Source: Apostichopus japonicus (lineage: Eukaryota > Echinodermata > Holothuroidea > Aspidochirotida > Stichopodidae). Taken from it: a stretch of 64,000 bases of DNA. Positions 32,260 to 41,054 of this stretch are shown here, one piece after another. The stretch lies in assembly GCF_037975245.1 (NCBI RefSeq), contig NC_092576.1:26611611-26675610 (forward strand). The letters run 5' to 3'. Positions within the stretch are counted from its first letter, which is position 1. Every line of letters begins with the position of its first letter. Below the pieces are notes generated by a model that was not told where the DNA came from, did not search any database, and saw only the letters and a program-made list of their open reading frames with translations. Both the position numbers and the translations under genes were made by a program.

Positions 32260-32300
32260 CCCTTAACAATAGATTGTCCTACACCGTCGTTACTACTACT
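32260..32300 (+). repeat. right terminal inverted repeat
   Basis: 41 bp, the inverse of 21688-21728. It is followed by GTCCCC, which pairs with ATCCCC before the left end as a 6 bp target duplication with one mismatch. Confidence 0.9.
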
Positions 32301-32889
32301 GTCCCCGATATGAAAATTTGCATTGGACCTCGAGCCATTGGATCAACGAGAAGCATTTTTCGGGGGAAGAACCAATGGAGTGAAATTACTGCATGAAGTG
32401 CAAGGGGGTGAACAAATCAAGTATGTCGATTTTTGTACTCTGCATCCGTATGTAAAGAAGTGTTGCTCCTATCCTTCATGTAAACTAGTGTTGCTCCTAT
32501 TCTATGTATCAGACAAAGTGTTGACTGATGATTTATCACATGATGTCTCAGTACTATGGATTAGTGCAGTGTTCCCAATCAAAATACATAAGAAACTTAT
32601 GTTTCGCCTTTGTTTAAGTTGTGTTTCAAGTTAACGTCAAACCCCTTGTACACATTCTGATACAGAAAGAGCACTCACTGGTACATGGGTAACGCTTGAA
32701 GTTCAGAAAGCAGTTGCAAACGTTGTATGGCGTTCGAAAACAGGGCGCAACATGATAAAGAAAAGAAAACGGGGGGTTTATTCACGGAATACATGAAGAC
32801 GAGTTTAAAAGTCAAACAGGAGGCATCGGGTTGGCCTTCATGGTGTGTCACTGCAGACGACGGAGTCAAGTACATTGCAGATTCATAAC
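32301..32889 (+). pseudogene. Polinton-type PolB, palm motif A part (right of the insertion)
   Basis: Continues the PolB frame of 20640-21687. EPLDQREAFFGGRTNGVKL and then IKYVDFCTLHPYVKK are the AFFGGRTN block and palm motif A (DxxSLYP, here DFCTLHP). FPIKIHKKLMFRLCLSC, TPCTHSDTERALTGTW and, after a frame change near 32740, VKQEASGWPSWC follow. In-frame stops at 32311 and 32632 show decay. Motifs B and C (including DTDS) are missing because the sequence changes at 32889 to the leader of a W-family gene. Confidence 0.8.
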
Positions 32890-32942
32890 AATACAACTAA
32901 CGGGCGTACTCTAAACACGCACACTCACAAAAGGAAGGAAAA

Positions 32943-33060
32943 ATGGCGAACTTCCAGGAGGAATTCAACACTTTTTTGATGGCAGCATCGTCCCTGCAGA
33001 GCTCCGGGGCATCGCCTCGTTATCCCTTTCATAATTTGTTAATTTTTACCTATATCCTTA
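32943..33060 (+). pseudogene. W-family gene, N-terminal piece
   Basis: ATG at 32943 gives MANFQEEFNTFL, matching the N-termini at 35592 and 36994. The similarity stops after about 15 codons. The presumed remainder resumes at about 34320 beyond an LTR-like block. Confidence 0.5.
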
Positions 33061-33074
33061 CTATCTGGAGTCCG

Positions 33075-34263
33075 TGAGGAGATGTCACCCTTCTGAGAGG
33101 CAGGATGCCTCAGGTTTTTGGATGGTTTGGCTTCAGTATATAGCGAGCTAGCGCTGATGGAGGTTTGATGTCCGCGAGTGTGGAGAGCTTCCTTTACCGC
33201 GAGCGAAGAGTCTTCTTCTTCTTGTTATCCGCGAGCAAGCTGACTTCAGTGTAGTAAGAGTTAAGTCATAAATATTAAATGCCGTATGTACCCTTATTGT
33301 TATTTAATTGAAATGTAGTTGTAATTGTTGCCCCTCTGGCTAGGCTGTACTTGACTGTGTAAAGTACATGATAGGTTGTGTTTGGACCTTAGTCCTATGG
33401 GTATAGCGTGTATTGTTAAGCACGTGTGTTGTATTGCGTACTTTTATACTGTGGTGTTACAGTACTGGCATATATTGAGTTTTAGTATACTGTAGAGTGA
33501 CAGTACCTTGAGTTTATATCCAGAAAGTTATTAATAGTTACGTGTATTGTACTGTATTGACAGTTCAGTGGTTTTGGAAGATTATTTATTGTACCTGTAT
33601 TTGAGTATTATACTGCTCGCGGTGTAAAGGGCGTATACGTATTTGTATTTTGAACATTATTATTACTGTTGGTCACTATAGAGTTGTCTCAGAGCTTGTC
33701 CTTCTAATCTTAGCCTTTGTGGATAGCTATGGAGTGCCAAGTCTCTTGAGAGTTTGTGGGTTCAGGAGGTAGAAATTCCTGCTGTCTAGGAACAGTACGG
33801 TGGAAAGGCCTATAATGTGTTGCAGCGGCATGTGTTGCCCTAGGCTGGCCATTACGAAGGTGTTGCAAACGTTGGCAAAGGTGTTGCCTGTTGGCAAACG
33901 TTTATATTATTTTATGCAGTTTATTTCATTATGTTCACTTTACATTGTTTATTTTACACTTCGTGCAGTTATTTCGAGATTGGTATTTCGTAGCTCGAGT
34001 ATTTATGGTACAGATAGAGTTCTGTAATTGATATTACTTAGTTTGAGCATAGGCTCTGTGCATTTGTCATAGTATGGAGTATTTGAGTATAGGTTTTTCC
34101 CCCGAGTCAGGATAGTTTTAATTAAGATAGTAAACGGTCCTTTAAGCCATTTGAGTCTATTGAGCCATTGTATATTGTTCATTTGTATATTTTTATTATC
34201 ACTGTAGAGTTTTGTAATAAAAGTCAGCCGTTGTTTCAACGTAAGAACACTCTTGCCTCCTCA
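33075..34263. repeat. possible solo LTR (1.19 kb)
   Basis: Bounded by TGAGGAG and CTCCTCA, an inverted TG...CA pair. There is a polyadenylation-like AATAAA near 34215, about 45 bp before the right end, as in an LTR. It separates two halves of a W-family gene. No target duplication is visible (GTCCG versus TTGAT), so the boundaries are uncertain. Confidence 0.35.
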
Positions 34264-34319
34264 TTGATCACTTATGAGTTCGAAGCGAAGAACCCCAACC
34301 GGTAATTTCCCCCGCCATC

Positions 34320-34510
34320 CGCGAGAGAGTGGTGGCATTTCGAGAGCCACAAGGGGGAACATGGTTCGATTGGGGTCCGTTTTGTACCTTGGAGTGCAGC
34401 CCGTGTAGAACATGGCTTGTATATCCGAGGTAAAGTACAACAATGGGTAGATGATTATTGTGACCGTTTTATCGAATTGGGAGACATCAATCGAGGACGA
34501 ACAATTACTT
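34320..34510 (+). pseudogene. W-family gene, C-terminal piece
   Basis: Broken frames still show VVAFRE and DNA matching the 38.28-38.52 kb copy (GGAGTGCAGCCCGTGTAGAA, AAGTACAACAATGG). It ends in a sequence (GACATCAATCGAGGACGAAC) that also ends the fragment at 35042-35135. Confidence 0.5.
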
Positions 34511-34719
34511 CTGGAGGTTCTGGGAAGAACGGGGCGTCTTGAAAGAGCACGCGTTCAGAAGGAAGCTTTCCTCCAACATTAGGTAGGTTTAGGTAGGTTC
34601 CATTAGGTAGGTTACGTAGGTTCCACATTTATTTATATAAACATTTTATTGCTAGCTGCAACATATTTTCCCATGGGGGAAGTTTCCAACGACATCCTTT
34701 CTTATCTTTTTTTTTAACA

Positions 34720-35045
34720 AGGGCAATTCGTGAACAAGAAACCACCTCGGAGAAACCCCAGGCACTACTCGCATCCCCCAGTAGTGGAACCGTTTGAGGT
34801 GACCATATCACCACCATCGTTATAACCACCAACAACTTCCCGACCTGTAATTCCAAAGCTAGTGATAGAGACCAATGACCTTCGATGTAGGTATGTATTT
34901 GTTTTTAAAACCTAATCTTATTGTAATGTTATTCGTTATTGTTATTATTGTTGCACAGATCGTTTGTGAAAAAGAGGGGTTTCAGAATGAATTTATTTCT
35001 CGCCAAGCAATGCGAAACCACGTCAAGACAGTGCATGTAACAACA
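34720..35045 (+). pseudogene. PolB N-terminal exon, decayed copy 2
   Basis: A degenerate Ser/Pro-rich leader, then CEKEGFQNEFISRQAMRNHV and KTVHVT, the counterpart of the first zinc finger at about 460-530. It then jumps into a W-family fragment (35042-35115). Confidence 0.55.
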
Positions 35046-35135
35046 TGGGTTGTATATCCGAGGTAAAGTACAACAATGGGTAGATGATTATTGTGACCGT
35101 TTTATCGAATTGGGAGACATCAATCGAGGACGAAC
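35042..35135 (+). pseudogene. W-family C-terminal fragment
   Basis: DNA nearly identical to 34405-34500 (GTATATCCGAGGTAAAGTAC ... TCGAATTGGGAGACATCAAT). The protein frame would read as the GxVQQWxDDYCDRF segment. Truncated on both sides. Confidence 0.5.
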
Positions 35136-35460
35136 AATTACTTCTGGAGGATCTGGCAAGCATGGTGCAGAAAAAACTTTCACAAGTTCTGGGAAAAGAA
35201 AGAGTGGCCGGGCAACTCACCAGACTTGAACCCAATTGAAAAACTTTGGGCGATCTTGAAAGGTTTATGAGACCCCATACTGCACCACCAGAACCCAACT
35301 TGAGGAACGTGTGAAGAGGTGTTGGGCGTTCCATCAAGCCATCAATCTAGAGGGCGCTTGTCAACAGCTACTGGGTGAGGCAAGTGTGGAAGGTATTCGA
35401 AAAGGATGGGGATACAAATTTTGGAAGGAAGGACAACACATGGCGCAAAAAGGTAAGCCA
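35136..35460 (+). pseudogene. Tc1/mariner transposase C-terminal fragment
   Basis: Contains FHKFWEKKEWPGNSPDLNPI followed by EKLWAILK. NSPDLNPIEKLW is the conserved end of the DDE_3 domain of Tc1/mariner transposases, which includes the last catalytic acidic residue. After a frame shift, PHTAPPEPNLRNV and GEASVEGIRKGWGYKFW follow, perhaps the C-terminus. No TIRs located. Confidence 0.6.
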
Positions 35461-35591
35461 TATTAACTCCATTTCTCTATGTGCTACCACCAAATTAAGT
35501 AGAATACAATAGAGAGTTGTTCATCACAATACAACTAACGTGCGTACTCTGTACACATAGACGAGCACAAACAACAACAAAAAATAAGAAA

Positions 35592-35925
35592 ATGGCAAAC
35601 TTCCAGGAGGAATTTGGAAATTTCTTAAAGGAGCTAAAGAAAGACACAAAGGTAGTAGCCTTTAGAGAGGCATAATTGTTGCACCGTTGTGCGAGTTTTA
35701 AAGATGGAACTCGAGGGGGAGTACGGTTCGGTTGGGGTCGGGTTTGATACCGGTCTCAGACCGTACAACTTTACACCGTGGAGTGGCGCTCACGTTGAGC
35801 ACGGCATACACATTAGAAAAACAGTTCAGCGCTGGCTAGATGAGTACTGTGCGCTCCATTATAGTTATCTGGACGAACTAAATCTCTGGATGGATATCCA
35901 GTTTGATGTTTATTTTACGTATTAG
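35592..35925 (+). pseudogene. W-family small protein, nearly complete, one frameshift
   Basis: The best copy of the family. ATG at 35592: MANFQEEFGNFLKELKKD, then KVVAFRE. After a frame change near 35670 come VVRVLKMELEGEYGS, YNFTPWSGAHVEHGIHI, VQRWLDEYC and LNLWMDIQFDVYFTY. About 115 residues in total, the size of the array protein, with a similar order of features: N-terminal FxEEFExFL helix, a basic strand-like segment, a tryptophan, a helix with QxWLxxY, and an aromatic C-terminus. Remote homology to the array gene is possible but unproven. Function unknown. Confidence 0.45.
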
Positions 35926-36267
35926 TTGTTGTTTTTTAGTATTTGGATGTGTTTGTGTCACGTGAATCTCGTTTGGATTTATATTTGTTTAGTACTTTGT
36001 TGCTGTGGTTTATATATATATTTTTTTTCTTGGAACAATTTTCTTTGCATTTGTAAATATTGGATAGTTTCTTCTTTACATCGGATGGATTTTGCTGGCT
36101 GCTTTATACACGGGTAAGTACTATGATTTTTACAAAAATACATAAAACTGGTTGTATACGTATACATAAGTTTTAAGTTCTACACACATTAAAATATCCT
36201 TTATTTATAACAATCTTTTATTATGGCCCCTCCAAAAAAAAAAAACAATCGTTAAAATGGCTACATG

Positions 36268-36580
36268 GTATTTAAGGAAGTAGTTTGGTTGTTACGGACG
36301 CTTGTGGTAGTTAACTAATTTAAATTTCACTACATGTAACGGGTCATTGTTGATGTTGTTAAGGCACGTCGCTAAGTTGGTCGTTAAGAGGAGGGGTCTT
36401 ATCTGAGTATGTGTACGAGAGCTCTGACATATTGTTGTTAAGAAAGTTTGTTTGGTTGGTCGTTACGGATGCTGGGGGCAGTTAGCCCAGTTTAATTTCA
36501 CTACATGTAACAGGTCATTTTTGATGTTGTTAAGGCCCGTCGTTAAGTTGGTCGTTAAGAGGAGGGGTTTAATCTGAGTA
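36268..36580 (+). repeat. imperfect tandem duplication, about 175 bp unit
   Basis: Two copies share GTTACGGA(C/T)GCT, TTTCACTACATGTAAC, GGTCATT.TTGATGTTGTTA and GTTGGTCGTTAAGAGGAGGG followed by CTGAGTATGTGTACGA. The second copy leads directly into the ATG of the next ORF, so the repeat includes its putative upstream region. Confidence 0.8.
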
Positions 36581-36790
36581 TGTGTACGATTGCTCTCGCA
36601 CATGAGCTATTTGAGTTGTTTGAGTTACTAAGGAAAGATGATTTCATTGTTTGTGAAGAAAGGTGTCTATGTTGTATATGGAAGTTTGATGATGCAATAT
36701 TACCTAGTCGTGTTGACACATGTTTGTCTAACACTATTCGTGTGGACACTGTTGACGTTGCTAAGATAAATACATTAGTCATTAAGGGGT

Positions 36791-36831
<41 letters not shown>

Positions 36832-36846
36832 TACACACACAAGTAA
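36580..36846 (+). CDS. small ORF running into a TA microsatellite
   Basis: ATG at 36580: MCTIALAHELFELFELLRKD, a Cys-rich CEERCLCCIW, FDDAILPSRVDTC, then a Tyr-Ile repeat encoded by the (TA)n tract at about 36790-36828, ending EYTHK. Unrecognised. The upstream tandem duplication repeats its start context, and the first repeat unit has a similar but closed start (MCTRAL). Confidence 0.25.
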
Positions 36847-36993
36847 TATGTCCCACACTATCTCGCCTGAAAGTCCGGTGTGAAAGTAAACAGTTATATT
36901 ATTGTTAACGGAGAGTTGTTCATCACAATACAACTAACGGGCGTACTCTGTACACGTAGACGCGCACGAACCAAAAAAAAAAATATAAGAAAA

Positions 36994-37290
36994 ACGGCAA
37001 ACTTCCAGGAGGAATTCGAAAATTTCTTGAAGGAGCTAAAGAAAGACGCAAAGGTAGTAGCCTTTAGAGAGAGGCATAATTGTCGCACCGTTGTGCGAGT
37101 TTTAAAGATGGAACTCGAGGGGGAGTACGGTTCGGGTCGGGTTTGATACCGGTCTCAGACCGTACAACTTTACACCGTGGAGTGGCGCTCACGTTGAGCA
37201 CGGCATACACATTAGAAAAACAGTTCAGCGCTGGCTAGATGAATACTGTGCGCTCCATTATGGTGATTTGGACGGACTAAATCTCTGGAT
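36994..37290 (+). pseudogene. W-family gene copy fused to PolB sequence
   Basis: The start codon is ACG at 36994. The rest matches the 35592 copy (FQEEFENFLKELKKDAKVVA, HNCRTVVRVLKMELEGEYGS), with a frame change near 37140. At LNLWI the sequence switches to the PolB exon-2 start (EQFVPS), so this is a recombinant. Confidence 0.55.
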
Positions 37291-38224
37291 AGAACAGTTC
37301 GTACCATCATTATACATTTGTGGGTTAGTGAGAGATTTCTGTTTGTGGGTTTTCAGTTGGGTTTTTGGTGGTTGTTCAACAGACTGGGATTGTTTTTGGT
37401 TTTGTTGACCTTTGGTCCGTGTCCGTTTCTTTGCACGTAAAAAGCACACTCATTAAGAGCGGGAACTGTGCCGACACAAGCAGCACCAGTCTTCGATCTC
37501 GACCAGCATCCTATACAGATGCCATTTGCGATTCTCGAAGAACTGATGGAAGATTCTCCATTACAACAGTTATATAGAAATAATTGGGGTGCCATCAGAA
37601 CTCACCATCGAAGAAACAACCGGGTTCAATATGTTTATAATTTTAGGTTAAGTACTCTAATATCAATCACAAATTCTCTTATACGTTATTTAGTAGATTC
37701 TGTTTATCACGATCAAACCACACGATTTAAGTTGAATGCATCTTTGGTTTTATTCTGTGCAACTAGTTGAGTTGTGAACGAAGATTCACTCTTCTTTCAA
37801 TAACCATGGACTGTTCGATCGACCTATTGTTGTCGGACAACGCAGTGATATCGATCGACTTATGTCACTGTTTGAGCAGGTTGATGTCGAGCGGTATCTT
37901 TTAAATCAAAGACCAGAGTCTGTATGGGTGTTAGACCTAATCACCAACATGACCGTTTACATTTAATAAGTTAGGTCCATTTGTATTGGTAGGTGCCTCA
38001 CCTCACAATCTTCCCCGAGAAAGTTTAGATATAGGTATATTTTATCGATGGCAGTGAACAAAAGAAGGAATTCACTGTAGACAGATAAAATTTGTTTTCA
38101 AGATGTTTGGCTTATCATTTTAAGTCCGTCGGAATTAGTTCGGAAAAACAAGTAGCCTTGAATAATCGATATCAAAATACGGTACTTCGACGGGCAGACT
38201 GCAAGTTTAAATGCTTTCGAAGGT
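37291..38224 (+). pseudogene. PolB N-terminal exon 2, decayed copy 2
   Basis: High similarity to 808-1640, e.g. NNWGAIRTHHRRNNRVQ, SVYHDQTTRFKLNAS, VDVERYLLNQRPESVWVLDL. It carries several frame changes and stops after 37740. It is interrupted at 37313-37449 by a LINE tail. At 38224 it switches to the leader of another W-family gene. Confidence 0.75.
37313..37449 (+). mobile_element. 5'-truncated LINE tail with 6 bp target duplication
   Basis: 137 bp matching 16390-16524 and ending CACGTAAAAAGCACAC. Flanked by TCATTA on both sides; the PolB copy at 808 has a single TCATTA at the same codon positions, which proves the insertion. Confidence 0.75.
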
Positions 38225-38238
38225 GAAAAAGAAGGAAA

Positions 38239-38700
38239 ATGGCGAACAGTAGGAGGAATTTAACACTTTTTTGAACGGACCAAGGGATGAGGAGAGAGTG
38301 GTGGCATTTCGAGAGAGCCACAATTGTCAAACAGTTGTCCGCATTTTGAAATATGGTACGGTCGGGGTCGGTTTTGATAGTGGCCTCATACCGCAAAACT
38401 TTGTACCTTGGAGTGCAGCCCGTGTAGAACATGGGTTGTATATCGGAGGCAAAGTACAACAATGGTTAGATGATTATTGTGACCGTTTCATCAAATTGGG
38501 AGGCATCAATCTATGGATTGATGTTGAATTCGATGTACTAAAACATTCCACCATGGGTATTTTTTGAGGTGGAGGATGAAGAGGATAAGGAACTTTCGAT
38601 GAGGCAGAAAAAGAGGATGAAGGCATACATATATCAGTGGCAGAAATACCAATCCTGGTTTATGAAGACATACCTTCAGACGAAGAATACTAAAAGAACT
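38239..38700 (+). pseudogene. W-family gene copy with longer C-terminal region
   Basis: ATG at 38239 with early frame loss. The 38271-38567 frame gives RVVAFRESHNCQTVVRILKY, NFVPWSAARVEHGLYI, VQQWLDDYCDRFIKLGGINL and WIDVEFDVLKHS. After a one-base shift near 38563 a charged tail follows (FFEVEDEEDKELSMRQKKR, YQWQKYQSWFMKTYLQT) to a stop near 38700. The tail may show the ancestral length of the protein (about 155 residues). Confidence 0.45.
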
Positions 38701-38872
38701 TAAAGACACGAAGCAGGATTTTTTCCGTCGGCTCTGAATAGGGCCATCAAATATTTCGAACGACAAATACACCATCCCGTGCCAAAATCGTGTTTTCATT
38801 GTACACAACGGATTTATTAGCAGTGATTGAGTTTTTCACTCGATAAATTGACGATGTGTGAGATATGACGTG

Positions 38873-38880
38873 TATAAAAG
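38873..38880 (+). promoter_or_regulatory. TATA box
   Basis: TATAAAAG about 100 bp upstream of the ATG at 38974, preceded by TGACG. Appropriate position for a promoter of the next ORF. Confidence 0.5.
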
Positions 38881-38973
38881 GGTTAAAGATGTGAATCCGT
38901 CTCTTATTTATCGGTTGCTGATCAAGCGCTGTGCATCATTTCTGTACTCTCTCACAACAAAGTGTCTGAAGAG

Positions 38974-39500
38974 ATGATATTTAACGTCTTGGAGTCATCG
39001 TTCTTATACTGTTTGGAGGATGCGATCACTGCCTATCCTTACAGGATCTGCTACGGTTGTGACATTAATCATCCCAGTCAAACGCATCACCCGTGTGTCA
39101 TGGATGACATAATTTATGATCACTCTATGTGGCAATCTATCATAGACTGTATTGACCGTGACGTCGTCCACAGAATTTTTGACCGTATTTTAGCCATCCT
39201 TAAAGTGAAGGAAACTGCAGAATTCGAGTTTGGCAGGATGTATCCGTTTGTCCTGGAGACACGTATAGACCTCATCAGAGAGGCTCGCACAGCGTATGGA
39301 TCGGGCGTAAGTGAGTCATGCGATCGAAAAGAAAAACAATGCCCTTCGATACCGATTGCGTTTGATCGTTCTGAAGGCCCTGGTGGGAGCATGGCATGGT
39401 ATCAGTTACGAGGAAGCAAAGCTTACCCTCAACGAACTTCAAATACTACAATGGTTCAAACCTGAACTGAGCGAAGAAAGATCTCAAATTTTCTGAAATC
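38974..39500 (+). pseudogene. CxGC...HPSQ...HxC protein, frameshifted
   Basis: ATG at 38974 (MIFNVLESSFLYCLEDAI), then CYGCDINHPSQTHHPCVM, a probable metal-binding motif (CxxC...HxxxxC). A helical region (DVVHRIFDRILAILKVKETA) follows. The frame to 39465 looks wrong after about 39305. The alternative frame (HAIEKKNNALRYRLRLIVLK, YEEAKLTLNELQILQWFKPE) to about 39496 is more protein-like, so a frameshift is likely. I recall HPSQ-type proteins near Polinton genes, but that is unverified. Confidence 0.4.
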
Positions 39501-39544
39501 TTTGGGGATTTACCGACAAATAGAGCTCATTCATAGAAGACCCT

Positions 39545-39762
39545 CTGATGGTACCAACGTTAGATGTAAGCTACTTATTGACGTCAAACAAAGAGTAACG
39601 GTAATCCATAAAGCTTCTAACTTGAACCTTTTTTAGGCTGCGTAAGATTTTTACTGCGATACTTCATATTGGCACTATACGACTGATGTACTGTACAGAA
39701 AGAGGCACTCCGCTACTCATTGAATGTGGAGTTCGAGCAGGAGTTGGTCATCATTGATTGGT
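39545..39762 (+). pseudogene. array-gene 3' flank joined to an older array-gene 3' end
   Basis: 39545-39640 matches the array region from GATGGTACCA through GTCAAACAAAGAGTA and CTAACTTGAACCTTTTTTAG. It is followed directly by the coding 3' end (ATTTTTACTGCGATAC ... VEFEQELVIIDW, stop near 39760). This is a mosaic between the array form and the longer form. Confidence 0.6.
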
Positions 39763-39784
39763 AGGACAACTTACCTATATTGAA

Positions 39785-40170
39785 CGGCTTCCAAGAGCTG
39801 GGCGTTTACACCAGGGGTATGCTGACGAGATGAAAGTTCTCTTTAAGGAGGCGTTTGCAAAGATAGTTTGCAAAGCGAAATGTTCGTTATGCTCTGCACC
39901 AGAGCTAAGTTTTGGATTTTCCTAAAAGAGGTCACGGTCGAGGTCAGACACAGTGGGAGCCGAAATAAGAATATGTGGCTGAAAGATTCGGACAACGACG
40001 TCCAGTACAAAACTCCGGCGACTGCAACTGAACACAGGGAAAGTCAGGTAAGATTTTGACTGCGATACCTGATATTGGCACTATACGATTGGTTTGCTGT
40101 ACAGAAAGAGACACTCCGCTACTCATTGAATGTGGAGTTCGAGCAGGAGTTGGCCAACATTGATTGGTAG
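39785..40170 (+). pseudogene. divergent single-copy homologue of the array gene
   Basis: The counterpart of the 114-residue array protein with frame damage near 39868 and a TGA at about 40058. Conserved blocks: AKFWIFLKEVTVEVRHSGS, MWLKDSDNDVQYKTP, LYDWFAVQ. Unlike the array copies it goes on as ETLRYSLNVEFEQELANIDW and a stop. So the array protein seems to have exchanged its last 20 or so residues for the short VPACF end. Confidence 0.65.
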
Positions 40171-40316
40171 GACAACTTACCTATATTGATCGGCTTCCAA
40201 CGGCTCTTTAAGGGCCACCAATTTCCCCAGAAAGAGCAGACTGATCCGACTTCTTAAACATGCAGTCTTATCTTCTTTTCATTAATTTAAGTTATTTAGG
40301 TTTTTTAAGCTACGTA

Positions 40317-40329
40317 CCCCCCCCCCCCA
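40317..40329. repeat. poly-C tract
   Basis: A C run after GCTACGTA, in the same setting as the C runs that follow CTGCGTA in every unit of the array. Confidence 0.8.
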
Positions 40330-40331
40330 GT

Positions 40332-40532
40332 CATCATCCTCCTTATCATCTTACATAAGAGCACTTTACTAAAGCTCGTCATTAAGATGCCCTTTAAACC
40401 ATTGACACAGCCCATTGTTGATGCCAATCATGTCAATTGTTGCCAACGTGTCATGTTTCTATCTCGAAACTTTGGAAAAAGGAGGCGCACTTGGCCTTAG
40501 ACTTTGTCAATAAGCGTTCTGTCATATGACAT
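40332..40532 (-). pseudogene. MSYDRT-family terminal ORF, second copy
   Basis: Reverse-strand homologue of 21850-22083 (ATG at 40532). It matches through the MSYDRT start and the DTLATxxxMIGIN-like part, and continues through the region that is broken by the G run in the other copy. It has at least one frame change. It lies about 105 bp inside an element end, like its homologue. Confidence 0.5.
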
Positions 40533-40589
40533 CATAAATTTATTCTTTATAAAAAAAGATCGATATTAATAATAATATTATATTTTATA

Positions 40590-40639
40590 CTATCATTTGC
40601 ATAACAAAGCAAGAGTCCTAGACCGTCGTCATTACTACT
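40590..40639 (-). repeat. terminal repeat of a third related element
   Basis: AGAGTCCTAGACCGTCGTCATTACTACT resembles the right TIR (TTGTCCTACACCGTCGTTACTACTACT). Because the MSYDRT homologue points away from it, this is the equivalent of the left end in reverse orientation. Confidence 0.55.
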
Positions 40640-40640
40640 G

Positions 40641-40833
40641 TAACGACACCAATACCTCAAGACGAGGAAATCAGTCTCCAATGGCCAAGCCCGATAAAGC
40701 GGTCGCTGCATTAACCTCCACCACAGTATCGCCATTGACAGAGGATTACGACGCAGCAGGTTGCAAACCAACACATGTGTTTCATCTCGAAGACAGTACG
40801 CATGTTGCACGCAACTATTCATACTTATTTTGA
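40641..40833 (+). pseudogene. PC4-like gene leader, decayed copy
   Basis: DNA matches 22546-22725: encoded remnants TVSPLTEDYDAAGCKPTHV and FHLEDSTHV correspond to TVSPLTEGYDEAGCKPTHV and FHLGGNTH. It ends before the core of the PC4 domain. Confidence 0.6.
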
Positions 40834-41054
40834 AAAATAACTTGAACTCAATAAATCAGGCATTGATTTAGACGTTATCTTGTGTTATTAAATTTTGTCC
40901 CGTGGATTTTGCAGTGTTTATTCGATGTTTGCCTATTTTATTATTAATTTGGATTACCTTTTTTTTCAATTGTGTGTGGAAAATTTATAAATCGTTTGGA
41001 TGGTTTGTGGAATGAAACGGCCAACGAGAAGTTTTCTGTATTTATTTTTTAAAA

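Larger units (their letters stand above)
21688..32300 (+). mobile_element. 10.6 kb Polinton-like non-autonomous element with amplified cargo gene
   Basis: Bounded by perfect 41 bp terminal inverted repeats (left AGTAGTAGTAACGACGG..., right ...CCGTCGTTACTACTACT). Flanks are ATCCCC on the left and GTCCCC on the right, a 6 bp duplication with one mismatch. A TCCC 4 bp reading is possible if the terminal base is C. Polintons use 6 bp duplications and AG...CT ends. The flanking PolB frame rejoins exactly if the element and one duplication are removed. Contents in order: small terminal ORF, PC4-like gene, possible two-exon gene, 14-copy gene array, old array-gene 3' end, subterminal repeat. No integrase, polymerase, ATPase or capsid gene is visible, so it would need enzymes in trans. 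Confidence 0.8.
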
